Source of the DNA: Paenibacillus sp. IHBB 10380
GTDB lineage: Bacteria; Bacillota; Bacilli; Paenibacillales; Paenibacillaceae
Length of the DNA stretch: 64,000 nucleotides
Reading direction: 5' to 3'
NCBI RefSeq assembly: GCF_000949425.1
Contig: NZ_CP010976.1
Span: 620,001 to 684,000 of the forward strand
Of this stretch, positions 10,710 through 19,940 are shown in pieces. A program made the translations under genes and the position numbers. The notes under the pieces were generated by a model. That model searched no databases. It was not told where the DNA came from and saw nothing but the letters and a program-made list of their open reading frames with translations. Positions within the stretch are counted from its first letter, which is position 1. Each line of letters opens with the position of its first letter.

Positions 10710-11453
10710 ATGCAAAAAATTGAAACCTTAGCTTCGTGGATTCAAGAAAGTGAGCGTATTGTTTTTTTTGGAGGAGCGGGAACTTCGACAGAGAGTGGGA
10801 TTCCTGATTTTCGTTCAGCAGCAGGGTTGTATCAAAGTGAACAGCACTCACCGTACCCACCTGAGGAGATGCTAAGTCATCATTTTTTTGTAGAGCGTCC
10901 TGAGGTATTTTATGATTTCTACCGCACCAAAATGATTCATAAGGATGCTAAACCGAACACTTGCCATCATTTACTAGCTACTCTTGAGCAGCGGGGGCAG
11001 TTGAAAAGTATCATTACACAGAATATTGACGGGCTTCATCAAAAGGCTGGAAGTTCAAGGGTATTAGAATTACATGGTTCCATTCATCGCAATTATTGTA
11101 TGGGATGCGCACATTTCTATGATTTGGACACCATTATTGAAAGTGTAGACTTAGTTCCTCGTTGTACCTCATGTAATTCAGTGATTAAGCCTGATGTGGT
11201 ACTGTATGAAGAATCTTTAGATCAGACTATTCTTTATGAGGCTATGGAAGCGATCTCTAGCGCGGATTTGATTATTGTTGGTGGGACCTCGTTAACTGTG
11301 CAGCCAGCAGCGCAGCTAGTATCATATTATCAAGGAAATCGGTCTGTGCTACTGAACATCGATGCTACGCCTTATGATCATCGAGCAGACCTTCATATCT
11401 CACATAAAATTGGAGAAGTCATGGATCAAGTGAGTCGTATACTTGGACAATAA
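10710..11453 (+). CDS. NAD-dependent protein deacetylase (sirtuin)
   Basis: Sir2-family enzyme that removes acyl groups from lysine using NAD+, giving O-acyl-ADP-ribose and nicotinamide. Motifs: GAGTSTESGIPDFRS for NAD binding, TQNIDGLHQKAG, catalytic His in ELHGSIHR, and four zinc cysteines (CMGC and CTSC about 20 residues later). GGTSLTVQPAA completes the Rossmann fold. The longer frame begins at 10683 on the HAD stop, but GGAGGT ten bases before ATG 10710 favours that start. The 247 residues are typical of bacterial CobB/SrtN proteins. It is translationally coupled to the HAD phosphatase gene. Confidence 0.92.
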   Translation: MQKIETLASWIQESERIVFFGGAGTSTESGIPDFRSAAGLYQSEQHSPYPPEEMLSHHFFVERPEVFYDFYRTKMIHKDAKPNTCHHLLATLEQRGQLKSIITQNIDGLHQKAGSSRVLELHGSIHRNYCMGCAHFYDLDTIIESVDLVPRCTSCNSVIKPDVVLYEESLDQTILYEAMEAISSADLIIVGGTSLTVQPAAQLVSYYQGNRSVLLNIDATPYDHRADLHISHKIGEVMDQVSRILGQ

Positions 11454-11512
11454 TGAAGAAGGTTGAAGCCTGATTGTAATATTTATTCCTGGAATTAGAG
11501 AGGTGGATCATA

Positions 11513-11903
11513 ATGGTATATACAGCAAATGAAGAAAGATATACTTCCATGAAATACAATCGTGTCGGGCGTTCGGGTCTGAACTTCCAGCAGTCTCTTT
11601 AGGTCTTTGGCATAATTTTGGTGGGGGTAATACATTTGTGCCTCTGTCTTTTTGAATGAGGACAATATTACGCCGGAAGTACTTCGTAAATTGCATGCAC
11701 TGAATCAATTAGCAGCTACTAGAGGTCAGAGCTTAGCCCAGTTAGCACTATCTTGGGCATTACGTGGTAACAAATTGACATCCGTATTGATTGGAGCAAG
11801 TCGTGTTAGCCAGATTGAGGATAATGTGGCAGCTCTAAATAATCTTGAGTTCACAAGTGAAGAGCTCGATCGTATCGAGTCGATTCTTAAAACAGAGAAC
11901 TAA
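11513..11903 (+). pseudogene. Aldo/keto reductase remnant (YghZ-like), internally deleted
   Basis: The start is intact, with AGAGGTGG upstream, and reads MVYTANEERYTSMKYNRVGR, the beginning of L-glyceraldehyde-3-phosphate reductase-type aldo/keto reductases. A frameshift follows near 11577, after which LPAVSLGLWHNFG can be read in another frame. After about 11645 the sequence jumps to the family C-terminus (ITPEVLRKLHALNQLA, then SWALR and VLIGASRVSQIEDN). The catalytic middle of the barrel, roughly 200 residues, is missing. The gene cannot make an active enzyme. It is intact upstream and downstream of the lesion, so the loss looks like a simple deletion. Confidence 0.88.
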
Positions 11904-11912
11904 TTCCATTCT

Positions 11913-11958
11913 AAAGAGACATTCCTAAAGTCATATGGCTTGGGAATGTCTCTTTATT
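11913..11958. terminator. Terminator between the aldo/keto reductase remnant and the fusion gene
   Basis: Stem AAAGAGACATTCC / GGAATGTCTCTTT. It can serve both convergent sides. Confidence 0.8.
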
Positions 11959-11982
11959 TGCTATATGGAAAAGGAAACTTAT

Positions 11983-13464
11983 TTATCTGTTAGGGAGTAT
12001 AGCTCTGATCTGCTTCAGCGCCTCCTCATAGTACTCCTCATTCTGATAGTACTCTGTAAAGTAATGCTCGAACCGCTCTAGCATTGCGCCGGCTCCTCTT
12101 GCGGTAAACCGTGCATACTGCGGTAATATAAAATCATATAACACGCGCCGCTTATCCGTGCGGATATCCTGTTCTGTTAGACCGCGTCCAATGAAATTCT
12201 GTAAGATGCGTTGGTAGCTGTCAATGAATACACGCCCAAAGTTGTAGCCGGTGGACTCATTGCCAGCATAAGTGAACATATGGCTATGAATGATACAGAA
12301 TTTAGGATTATGCTCCAGTAAAGTGTACTGCCAATAGATTTGATTGAATGATGAATCAAGAAACAGCGTCCGATCATGCAATAATCCCCAATCCTCTCGG
12401 CGGAGAATAGTACCTGAGATGAATGAAGCATAAATAGAGGACGCGGTAAGATAGGAAGCTAACCCTTCTCCGGTCTCTACTTTAACTTGACCACCTTCTC
12501 CCAGCAGATCAATGTGAAAGACGGCGCAATCTTTATGGGTGTGAAGAATATGGAGTAGAGGAATAAGTGATCCTGCTACATAGAAGTCATCGTCGCCTTG
12601 AATTTTAATGAATTTCCCCTTCCCTTGCTCTAGTACATGTAGAATATTAGAATCTGCACCGATATTGTCCTGATTTCGTTCATAGAATAAATTCGTATAG
12701 GAAGCTTGATATCGTTCCACAACTTCCTGTGTAGTGTCAGTGGAAGCATTATCGGAAATACGAACTTCGATTAAATCCGTATTTCCTATTTGAGAATAGA
12801 TAGACTCTAGGCATCTTGCTAGATCTTCTGCGCGATTATAGGTCGGGATACAGATGGATAGAAGGGGCTGATCGCGTCGTTTGTTAAGTAAGTGATTGGC
12901 TTCTTCAAGATCTCGGACCCGAACCCATTCACTTGAGCCAGGATCATAAACTTTAAGTAAACGGGCAGGGGAACCACCAACGACACAATAATCAGGTACA
13001 TCGCGAACAACGACACTGTTTGCTGAAACAACGCTACCTTTGCCGATGGTTACATTTCCTACAATAACTGCATTAGCCCCCACCCATGCGCCTTCTCCAA
13101 TAATGATGGAAGCTGTAGTTGTGGTAATTCCCTGTGAATGAATAGGAATACCAACCTCTCGGTATTGATGGTCGGTATCAGACAAATACACGTTGGGGCC
13201 AATTAACACATTGGCTTCTAATTCTACGTGGTTAACGGCAGATATAATCAGGCCTAGATTACATTGGCAACCGTCACCAATCAAGATTTTGGGAGAGGGC
13301 CCTATGCCAGGTGAGATGATGTTGAACCAATAGTGCGCTCGGATAAATACATTACTTCCAATGGATACTTCTTCGGGGTACACAAACTGTCCACCCTCCT
13401 GTACATATGTATGGGTTCCAAATCGATAGAAACGGGCAGCGAGTTGTTCCGTAATAAAGACCAT
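11983..13464 (-). CDS. Hexapeptide acetyltransferase fused to a family 2 glycosyltransferase
   Basis: A two-domain enzyme for surface glycan assembly. Residues 1 to about 175 form a left-handed beta-helix acyltransferase (hexapeptide turns such as IGDGCQCNLGLI, IIIGEGAWVGANAVIVGNVT and the ending DYCVVGGSPARLLK). From about residue 200 a GT-A glycosyltransferase begins (LSICIPTYNRAEDLARCLES, ISDNASTDTT, and the DxD-type metal site in IQGDDDFYVAG). The linker is short and charged. Most relatives encode these as separate proteins, so one polypeptide may couple sugar addition and O-acetylation. It is monocistronic on the minus strand, divergent from the rfbH operon. Both acceptor and donor are unknown. 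Confidence 0.88.
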   Translation of the reverse strand: MVFITEQLAARFYRFGTHTYVQEGGQFVYPEEVSIGSNVFIRAHYWFNIISPGIGPSPKILIGDGCQCNLGLIISAVNHVELEANVLIGPNVYLSDTDHQYREVGIPIHSQGITTTTASIIIGEGAWVGANAVIVGNVTIGKGSVVSANSVVVRDVPDYCVVGGSPARLLKVYDPGSSEWVRVRDLEEANHLLNKRRDQPLLSICIPTYNRAEDLARCLESIYSQIGNTDLIEVRISDNASTDTTQEVVERYQASYTNLFYERNQDNIGADSNILHVLEQGKGKFIKIQGDDDFYVAGSLIPLLHILHTHKDCAVFHIDLLGEGGQVKVETGEGLASYLTASSIYASFISGTILRREDWGLLHDRTLFLDSSFNQIYWQYTLLEHNPKFCIIHSHMFTYAGNESTGYNFGRVFIDSYQRILQNFIGRGLTEQDIRTDKRRVLYDFILPQYARFTARGAGAMLERFEHYFTEYYQNEEYYEEALKQIRAILPNR

Positions 13465-13525
13465 TTTTATCCCCCTATTCCAAAAAGTTAAATCCTTTTC
13501 CGGATTTCTTACATATATATATACA

Positions 13526-13640
13526 TACAGCTTGATTGAATTAAAGATTACGCTCTCTAGGTCGCCTTTAATTCATTCTATACAGATAGATTGAATTAAA
13601 GATTACGCTCCTTAGGTCGCCTTTAATTCAATCTATACAG
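13526..13640. repeat. Two tandem copies of an inverted-repeat element
   Basis: Two units of about 60 bp (13526-13585 and 13581-13640, sharing TACAG). Each has arms TTGAATTAAAG and CTTTAATTCAATC around the core ATTACGCTC..TAGGTCG and ends in CTATACAG. A related, longer-spaced copy lies at 24462-24556. They sit in the 308-bp divergent promoter region of the glycan cluster; apart from them I see no gene there. Confidence 0.8.
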
Positions 13641-13772
13641 TTAAGAAGTTTATGTTTCCTTCTCATATTCATGCCTCTTATTTGAAGAAGAAGTACTACG
13701 GATAGGTAATTCGTTACTTGGTTGTTGGGATATGCGACAACCACCATAAACGATTAGGAGGATTCATGATTC

Positions 13773-15098
13773 ATGGAGAATTCTGCACAAAATTTAAGAG
13801 AGCAAATTTTGCGACTATCTGCGGAATACTACGCGCAAACTTGGCCTGAGAGAACGTTTGAAGCAGGGACTGACTATGTTCCTGTGAGTGGTAAGGTATT
13901 TGATCATGAGGAATTGTCCTTTTTGATCGACTCGTCCATGGATTTCTGGCTGACAGCGGGTCGTTATGCAAGTCAATTCGAGAGGAAGTTCTCTCAATTT
14001 ATGAATCATCGATTTACGCTCTTGACTAATTCTGGCTCTAGCGCGAATCTGTTGGCATTGTCAGCATTAACATCTCCATCTTTAGGGGAGAGACAGCTTC
14101 GTCCAGGTGATGAGGTCATTACAGTTGCAGCTGGATTTCCCACCACGGTGAATCCAATCATTCAGCATGGACTCGTGCCTGTCTTCCTAGATGTGGATAT
14201 TCCGACTTACAATATGGATGTTAAGCGACTAGAAGAGGCTGTTAGTGAGAAGACAAAGGCGATTATGGTCGCTCATACATTGGGAAATCCATTCTGCATT
14301 GATATGGTGAAGAAGTTCGCAGATAAGTATCATTTATGGCTGATTGAAGATACCTGTGATGCGGTTGGATCTTTATATAAAGGGCAACAGGTTGGATCAT
14401 TTGGGGATTTGGCCACGGTGAGTTTTTACCCTGCACATCATATTACAATGGGAGAAGGTGGGGCTGTACTAACTTCAAAGCCACGTCTTAGAAAGATTGT
14501 AGAGTCTTTCCGTGATTGGGGGCGCGATTGTTGGTGTGAGCCTGGGAAAGATAATACATGTGGAAAAAGGTTCGATTGGAAGTTGGGTGATCTGCCAGAG
14601 GGTTATGATCACAAATATACGTATAGTCATATCGGATATAACTTGAAGGTTACGGACATGCAAGCCGCTATTGGTCTAGCACAGCTTAATAAGCTACCTG
14701 AGTTTATAGCCATAAGAAAACGAAATTTCAACTTTTTAAAAGAAGCACTACGGCCTTTAGAGGATGTACTTGTTTTACCTGAGGCGACACAGGACAGTGA
14801 CCCTAGTTGGTTTGGTTTTCCAATGACTGTAAGAGAAAATGCTCCACTATCTCGTAATGAGCTCGTGCGAGCGTTAGAGCAGCAGCGGATCGGTACAAGA
14901 TTGCTCTTTGCTGGGAATTTACTACGACAACCTGCATACAAGAACGTATCTCACCGGGTAGTTGGAGACTTAACGAATACAGATATCATTATGAGACAAA
15001 CATTCTGGATTGGTGTGTATCCAGGTCTGACACAAGAGATGCTTCAGTATGTGGTTGACGTGCTTCATAAGTTGCTTCGAGGGAGGTCTTCCACATGA
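13773..15098 (+). CDS. rfbH: CDP-4-dehydro-6-deoxyglucose 3-dehydratase (E1)
   Basis: PMP- and [2Fe-2S]-dependent enzyme that removes the C3 hydroxyl of CDP-4-keto-6-deoxyglucose on the way to CDP-3,6-dideoxyhexoses. It has the aminotransferase fold but carries HH ([13 protein letters not shown]) where aminotransferases have the PLP lysine, the hallmark of E1. The cysteine-rich stretch [16 protein letters not shown] supplies cluster ligands. Length 441 matches RfbH/DdhC. AGGAGG lies eleven bases before ATG 13773. It is the first gene of an operon with rfbF (4-bp overlap), rfbG and a ThDP enzyme. The partner reductase (E3/DdhD) is not in this window. Confidence 0.95.
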   Translation: MENSAQNLREQILRLSAEYYAQTWPERTFEAGTDYVPVSGKVFDHEELSFLIDSSMDFWLTAGRYASQFERKFSQFMNHRFTLLTNSGSSANLLALSALTSPSLGERQLRPGDEVITVAAGFPTTVNPIIQHGLVPVFLDVDIPTYNMDVKRLEEAVSEKTKAIMVAHTLGNPFCIDMVKKFADKYHLWLIEDTCDAVGSLYKGQQVGSFGDLATVSFYPAHHITMGEGGAVLTSKPRLRKIVESFRDWGRDCWCEPGKDNTCGKRFDWKLGDLPEGYDHKYTYSHIGYNLKVTDMQAAIGLAQLNKLPEFIAIRKRNFNFLKEALRPLEDVLVLPEATQDSDPSWFGFPMTVRENAPLSRNELVRALEQQRIGTRLLFAGNLLRQPAYKNVSHRVVGDLTNTDIIMRQTFWIGVYPGLTQEMLQYVVDVLHKLLRGRSST

Positions 15099-15865
15099 AG
15101 GTCGTTATTTTGGCAGGAGGTTATGGGACAAGAATAAGTGAGGAGACTCATTTGAAGCCTAAGCCAATGATTGAGGTCGGGGATAAGCCGATTCTGTGTC
15201 ATATCATGAACATTTTCTCCAGTCATGGATTTCATGAATTTGTAATTTGTTTAGGATACAAAGGTCAGATGATCAAGGAATACTTTGCACAATACCATCT
15301 GCACGGGACAGATGTCACCTTCAACTTTGGTAATAACAACGAAACGATCCTCCATCATTCACATCGTCCCCCATGGAAAGTAACATTGGTGGAAACAGGA
15401 CTAGATACGATGACTGGTGGTCGAATAAAGAAGATTCAAAATTATGTGGGGCAAGAACCTTTTATGCTAACCTACGGAGATGGATTATCGGATATTGATA
15501 TCAGTTCGCTTGTTGCATTCCATACCATGCATGGTAAACAAGCTACTGTCACGGCTGTTCAACCGATGGGGCGATTCGGAGCTCTCCAAATTTCAGAGAA
15601 TGAGGAAATTAAGGGATTTGAGGAAAAGCCAGTCGGAGATGGAGGTTGGGTGAATGGTGGCTTCTTCGTTCTTCAGCCTGAAGTATTCGATTTAATTGCA
15701 GGAAATGACACGGTGTGGGAGCAAGAACCTCTTGAGCAGCTTGCAGCACAGGGAGAATTGATGGCTTATAAGCACACGGGGTTCTGGCATCCGATGGATA
15801 CCGTTCGTGATAAGAACTATTTAGAACAATTATGGAATTCAGGACAAATCAAATGGCAGAAATAA
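15095..15865 (+). CDS. rfbF: Glucose-1-phosphate cytidylyltransferase
   Basis: Makes CDP-glucose from CTP and glucose-1-phosphate, the entry step of CDP-dideoxysugar synthesis. The nucleotidyltransferase signature is at the very N-terminus ([20 protein letters not shown]), followed by [23 protein letters not shown] for the metal-binding Asp, and the ending [18 protein letters not shown]. Length 256 is standard for RfbF/DdhA. It starts inside the rfbH stop (ATGA-type overlap, GGGAGG upstream) and its end overlaps the start of rfbG, indicating tight translational coupling. Confidence 0.96.
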   Translation: MKVVILAGGYGTRISEETHLKPKPMIEVGDKPILCHIMNIFSSHGFHEFVICLGYKGQMIKEYFAQYHLHGTDVTFNFGNNNETILHHSHRPPWKVTLVETGLDTMTGGRIKKIQNYVGQEPFMLTYGDGLSDIDISSLVAFHTMHGKQATVTAVQPMGRFGALQISENEEIKGFEEKPVGDGGWVNGGFFVLQPEVFDLIAGNDTVWEQEPLEQLAAQGELMAYKHTGFWHPMDTVRDKNYLEQLWNSGQIKWQK

Positions 15866-16965
15866 GGGGTGTCCACAAGGCGGATTCTTCGTTCTGGAAT
15901 CATAGAAAGGTGTTGATCACAGGTCATACGGGTTTTAAAGGATCGTGGCTTTCTCTATGGTTGAGTTCCCTTGGAGCAGAGGTGACGGGATATGCGCTAC
16001 AGCCATGTGCCACCCTTAATTTATTCAGCTTGTGTGGTGCAGATAAGATCGTACAGTCTGTCATCGCAGATATTCGTGATAAACATTGCCTGGAGCAGAC
16101 TATACGTGAGGTGGAGCCGGAAATTATTATTCATATGGCCGCACAACCTCTTGTTAGAAGGTCATATCGCCTGCCTTCAGAAACCTATGAAATTAACGTG
16201 CTGGGCACGGTTTATTTACTAGAAGCCGTGAGAGCAGTTGTACAGGATGGATTAGGCATTAAAGCCGTGCTTAATGTAACGACTGATAAATGCTATGAGA
16301 ACCGTGAATGGGCATGGGGATATAGGGAGAATGACAGCCTTGGAGGGCTTGATCCTTATTCCAATAGTAAGGCATGTTCGGAGCTTGTGACTGCGGCTTT
16401 CCGCAGCAGCTATTTCAGTCCGGCAGAGTATGAATCGCACGGGGTTAGTGTGGCAACAGCTAGAGCTGGTAATGTGATCGGTGGCGGTGACGGATCAGAA
16501 GACCGTTTAGTTCCAGATTGTATAAGAGCTTTACTCACAGGTAGTAGGTTTGCAATACGAAATCCTCTTGCTACTCGTCCGTGGCAACATGTTCTTGAAC
16601 CCCTTCATGGATATTTACTCCTTGCACAAAAGATGGTGGAAGAAGGAGATCAATATGCGGGAGCTTGGAATTTCGGGCCAGAGGATGCCAGTGTGAAGAA
16701 CGTAGAGTGGATGGTCACGAAACTAGGATCACTTTGGGGAGAACAATCTTTCTATGATTTGGATGTGGAAGGGCATCCTCATGAGGCAACGGACCTGAAG
16801 CTAGATAGTTCTAAAGCTCGAATGGGTCTAAACTGGCATCCTAAGTGGCGTGTGGAGACAGCGCTTGAGAAGACCGTAGAGTGGTTCCGAGTATACCAGA
16901 AGCAAGGGGATATAAGAGAGATGAGTCTGCGACAAATACAGGAATACATGCTCGAGCTGGTATAG
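15853..16965 (+). CDS. rfbG: CDP-glucose 4,6-dehydratase
   Basis: NAD-dependent short-chain dehydrogenase of the extended type. It converts CDP-glucose to CDP-4-keto-6-deoxyglucose, the substrate of RfbH. Motifs: TGHTGFKGSW for NAD binding, HMAAQPLVRRSY, catalytic Tyr-Lys in YSNSKACSELV, and ARAGNVIGGGD. The start at 15853 (MAEIRGVHK) overlaps the rfbF stop by 13 bases; an in-frame ATG at 15832 would add seven residues. Length about 370 is usual for RfbG/DdhB. It completes the core rfbF-rfbG-rfbH pathway. Confidence 0.95.
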   Translation: MAEIRGVHKADSSFWNHRKVLITGHTGFKGSWLSLWLSSLGAEVTGYALQPCATLNLFSLCGADKIVQSVIADIRDKHCLEQTIREVEPEIIIHMAAQPLVRRSYRLPSETYEINVLGTVYLLEAVRAVVQDGLGIKAVLNVTTDKCYENREWAWGYRENDSLGGLDPYSNSKACSELVTAAFRSSYFSPAEYESHGVSVATARAGNVIGGGDGSEDRLVPDCIRALLTGSRFAIRNPLATRPWQHVLEPLHGYLLLAQKMVEEGDQYAGAWNFGPEDASVKNVEWMVTKLGSLWGEQSFYDLDVEGHPHEATDLKLDSSKARMGLNWHPKWRVETALEKTVEWFRVYQKQGDIREMSLRQIQEYMLELV

Positions 16966-16992
16966 GTAGACCACATGGAAAGGAGCATGAGC

Positions 16993-18771
16993 GTGAAGCT
17001 TTCTGATTATGTGATTGATTGTATTCGTGAACAGGGTGTCGCCCATGTATTTGAAATGATTGGGGGGGCGATCGCTCATTTGCTCGATTCAACGTATGGC
17101 AAGAGCGATATAGAGTGTGTGTCCATTCATCATGAACAGGCAGCTGCCTTCGCAGCAGAAGGGTATGCGCGTATCAATGGCAAGCTAGGCGTAGCTATGG
17201 CTACAAGTGGCCCAGGTGCACTGAATCTTTTGACAGGGGTTGGAAGCTGTTATTTCGATTCGATACCGTGCTTATTCATAACAGGTCAGGTAAATACGTA
17301 CGAGTATAAATTCGATAGACCTGTCCGCCAAATTGGATTTCAAGAGACGGATATTGTCAGCATCGTTAAGCCTATCGTTAAATATGCAGAGCTTGTAGTC
17401 GATCCGTTACGTATTCGTTATCACTTAGAGAAAGCCATATTTATTGCAGGTCATGGACGGCCTGGTCCTGTATTGCTTGATCTGCCGATGGATGTTCAAC
17501 GTGTGGATATTGATCCAGCGACTTTAGAGAGCTTTTTCGATAGTGAGGAGTATCGGCAATATCAATTAGCTATACCCATATGCACAAGTGAAGATATGGC
17601 AGAAGTTGTGGTGAGGCTGAAACAAGCGAAAAGGCCGGTGATTCTGGCTGGAGGTGGAATACGGGCAGGGGGAGCGGCAGAGGAGTTCCGTTCATTTGTT
17701 GATTTGACGGGGATACCTGTCGTTCATTCTTTAATGGGGTTAGATGTACTTCCGGCTACCCATCCGTCAAGCGTAGGTCTGATAGGTTCTTATGGTAATC
17801 GCTATAGCAATTTAGCGCTGGCTAATTGTGATTTCTTATTAATCTTAGGTTCGAGGCTGGATACAAGGCAGACGGGAACAAGACCGGATACCTTTGCTCG
17901 TGGAGCTGTTAAGGTACATGTGGATATCGAGGCCACGGAGTTAAATCAGAAGGTGAAGGCAGATTTCGTTATTCATGCGGATGTGAAGTCTTTTCTTATT
18001 GAAATTTCTAAAATTCTTCAAACGAATAAGGAGAAGATCTTTGATTATTCCGCGTGGTTACAGACGATCAGAGGGAATGAAAGCAAATATCCGAGTGGAA
18101 ATACGGTAATAAAAGAGAGCATCATCGAGCCCAATCGGTTTATGGAGCTGTTGTCTTCTCGGAGCAGTGAGGGGGATATCATTGTACTTGATGTGGGTCA
18201 GCATCAAATGTGGGCTAGTCAATCGTTTCGATTGTTGGAAGGCCAACGCTTGTTAAATGCCGGGGGTATGGGAGCAATGGGTTTTGCATTGCCAGCGGCA
18301 CTTGGTGTGGCCAAAGCTTCTCCGGGGAGTCAAGTTATCGTGATTGCAGGAGATGGTGGGATACAGGTCAATATTCAAGAGCTGCATACGATTGTACAGC
18401 ATAAGCTGCCCATTAAGATTTTTGTCATGAATAATAACAATCTGGGTATGGTACGACAGTTTCAAGATCAGTATTTCGAAGGACGACGTCAATCTACGGT
18501 TCAGGGCTACAGTTGTCCTGATCTAGTAAAGATTGCAAGGGCTTTTGGAATGAAGGCATTAATGATTGATTCTAATGAACAAGCACAGTTAACGATTGAT
18601 GAGGCTTTACAAACGGAGGGCCCAGTATTCGTTGAAGTGAAACTCGAGATGGATACAACCGTTAATCCAAAGCTTGCAGTCAATCGGCCAATCGAGGATA
18701 TGTCGCCGTATCTTGATCGCACTGAACTAAATTCGCTGATGCTCAATGATATAGATACTAAGGAAGAATAG
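16993..18771 (+). CDS. ThDP-dependent acetolactate-synthase-like enzyme, candidate YerE-type branched-sugar synthase
   Basis: Belongs to the pyruvate-decarboxylating ThDP family: catalytic Glu in HHEQAAAFAAEGYAR, SGPGALNLLTG, and the ThDP/Mg motif GDGGIQVNIQELHT..NNNNLG. It is not likely to be the valine-pathway synthase, because it sits inside an rfbFGH operon without an ilvN regulatory subunit. In Yersinia, YerE of this family attaches a two-carbon unit from pyruvate to C4 of a CDP-3,6-dideoxy-4-ketohexose, which is what RfbFGH plus a reductase would supply. I infer the same here. GTG at 16993 is preceded by AAAGGAG at seven bases; ATGs at 16975 and 16987 are alternatives. Confidence 0.85.
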   Translation: MKLSDYVIDCIREQGVAHVFEMIGGAIAHLLDSTYGKSDIECVSIHHEQAAAFAAEGYARINGKLGVAMATSGPGALNLLTGVGSCYFDSIPCLFITGQVNTYEYKFDRPVRQIGFQETDIVSIVKPIVKYAELVVDPLRIRYHLEKAIFIAGHGRPGPVLLDLPMDVQRVDIDPATLESFFDSEEYRQYQLAIPICTSEDMAEVVVRLKQAKRPVILAGGGIRAGGAAEEFRSFVDLTGIPVVHSLMGLDVLPATHPSSVGLIGSYGNRYSNLALANCDFLLILGSRLDTRQTGTRPDTFARGAVKVHVDIEATELNQKVKADFVIHADVKSFLIEISKILQTNKEKIFDYSAWLQTIRGNESKYPSGNTVIKESIIEPNRFMELLSSRSSEGDIIVLDVGQHQMWASQSFRLLEGQRLLNAGGMGAMGFALPAALGVAKASPGSQVIVIAGDGGIQVNIQELHTIVQHKLPIKIFVMNNNNLGMVRQFQDQYFEGRRQSTVQGYSCPDLVKIARAFGMKALMIDSNEQAQLTIDEALQTEGPVFVEVKLEMDTTVNPKLAVNRPIEDMSPYLDRTELNSLMLNDIDTKEE

Positions 18772-18810
18772 CCGGACTCTGATTAAATGATTTTCTCAGG
18801 GAGGGTATGT

Positions 18811-19911
18811 ATGGTTACGATTAGCTTATGTATGATTGTGCGCAATGAAGAGAACAGTCTGCATCAATGCTTGTCTTCGGTGGAGGGCATTGCGGATGAA
18901 ATGATCATCGTGGATACAGGTTCAACAGATAAGACGAAAGAGGTTGCCGCTGAGTTTGGAGCCATATTGCATGATTTCGAATGGATCGATGATTTCGCAG
19001 CAGCTCGAAATTATGCATTTAGTCAAGCAACACAGGAATATATTCTATGGTTAGATGCGGACGATACGATAACAGAAAAGGACAGGGTGCTGTTTAAAGA
19101 GTTGAAGCGAACGCTAGCTTCCGATGTGCATAGTGTGACAATGACTTATAATTTAGCTTTTGATAGAGACGGGAACGTGACTTCGAGTCTGAGGCGTAAT
19201 CGTTTGATTCGTCGGGATTGTCAATTTCAGTGGATAGGTCCTGTACACGAATATTTGGCTGTGGGTGGTAACATTGTGAATAGCGATGTGTGCATTACAC
19301 ATAAGAAAGATAAAGAACATACAGATCGTAATTTACAGATTTATCGTAAGCGCGTGGAGCAAGGAGAACAATTTTCGCCACGGGATCTTTATTATTACGC
19401 TAACGAGCTTCGTGATCACAGCTTAGTTCAAGATGCAACGGAATATTATGAGAAGTTTCTGGCTACTGGGCAGGGGTGGATTGAAGATAATTTTCAGGCG
19501 TGTTTGAAGCTAGCGGAGTGTTATGAACAGCTTGAAGATCAGGAAAAAGGGTTCCATACCCTCTGCCGAACGTTGTTGTACGATACACCAAGAGCTGAAT
19601 TCTGCTGTAAACTAGGCGCTTATTTTGTCTCAAAGCAACAATATAACCAAAGTATTTACTGGTATGAACTAGCACTACACTTACCTCCTAATGAGTCCAT
19701 GGGCATCAGAAATTTAGCAATGTCGACATGGTTACCCCAGTTACAACTCAGTCTATGCTACGACCGAATCGGTCAACATCACAAGGCTAATTATCATAAT
19801 GAGCTTGCCTTAAGCTTTTATCCGTCCCATCCGAGTATGCTCTATAACCGCAATTATTTCAAAAATTTATTAGGTTCAGAATACGTAGAAATAAACCGTT
19901 TCCCCAAATAA
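18811..19911 (+). CDS. Family 2 glycosyltransferase with TPR-like C-terminal region
   Basis: GT-A glycosyltransferase, probably adding a sugar to a surface glycan or protein. The N-terminal catalytic domain shows ISLCMIVRNEENSLHQCL, IIVDTGSTDKT and the metal site LWLDADD. After about residue 200 the sequence becomes helical with repeated E..YE and NQSIYWYELALHLP elements, like TPR repeats in similar Firmicute transferases. GGGAGG lies six bases before ATG 18811, which is preferred over ATG 18787. It follows the YerE-like gene by 39 bases and belongs to the same operon. Confidence 0.88.
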   Translation: MVTISLCMIVRNEENSLHQCLSSVEGIADEMIIVDTGSTDKTKEVAAEFGAILHDFEWIDDFAAARNYAFSQATQEYILWLDADDTITEKDRVLFKELKRTLASDVHSVTMTYNLAFDRDGNVTSSLRRNRLIRRDCQFQWIGPVHEYLAVGGNIVNSDVCITHKKDKEHTDRNLQIYRKRVEQGEQFSPRDLYYYANELRDHSLVQDATEYYEKFLATGQGWIEDNFQACLKLAECYEQLEDQEKGFHTLCRTLLYDTPRAEFCCKLGAYFVSKQQYNQSIYWYELALHLPPNESMGIRNLAMSTWLPQLQLSLCYDRIGQHHKANYHNELALSFYPSHPSMLYNRNYFKNLLGSEYVEINRFPK

Positions 19912-19940
19912 TACTACTTTTATATTAATGAGGTGAGGCC

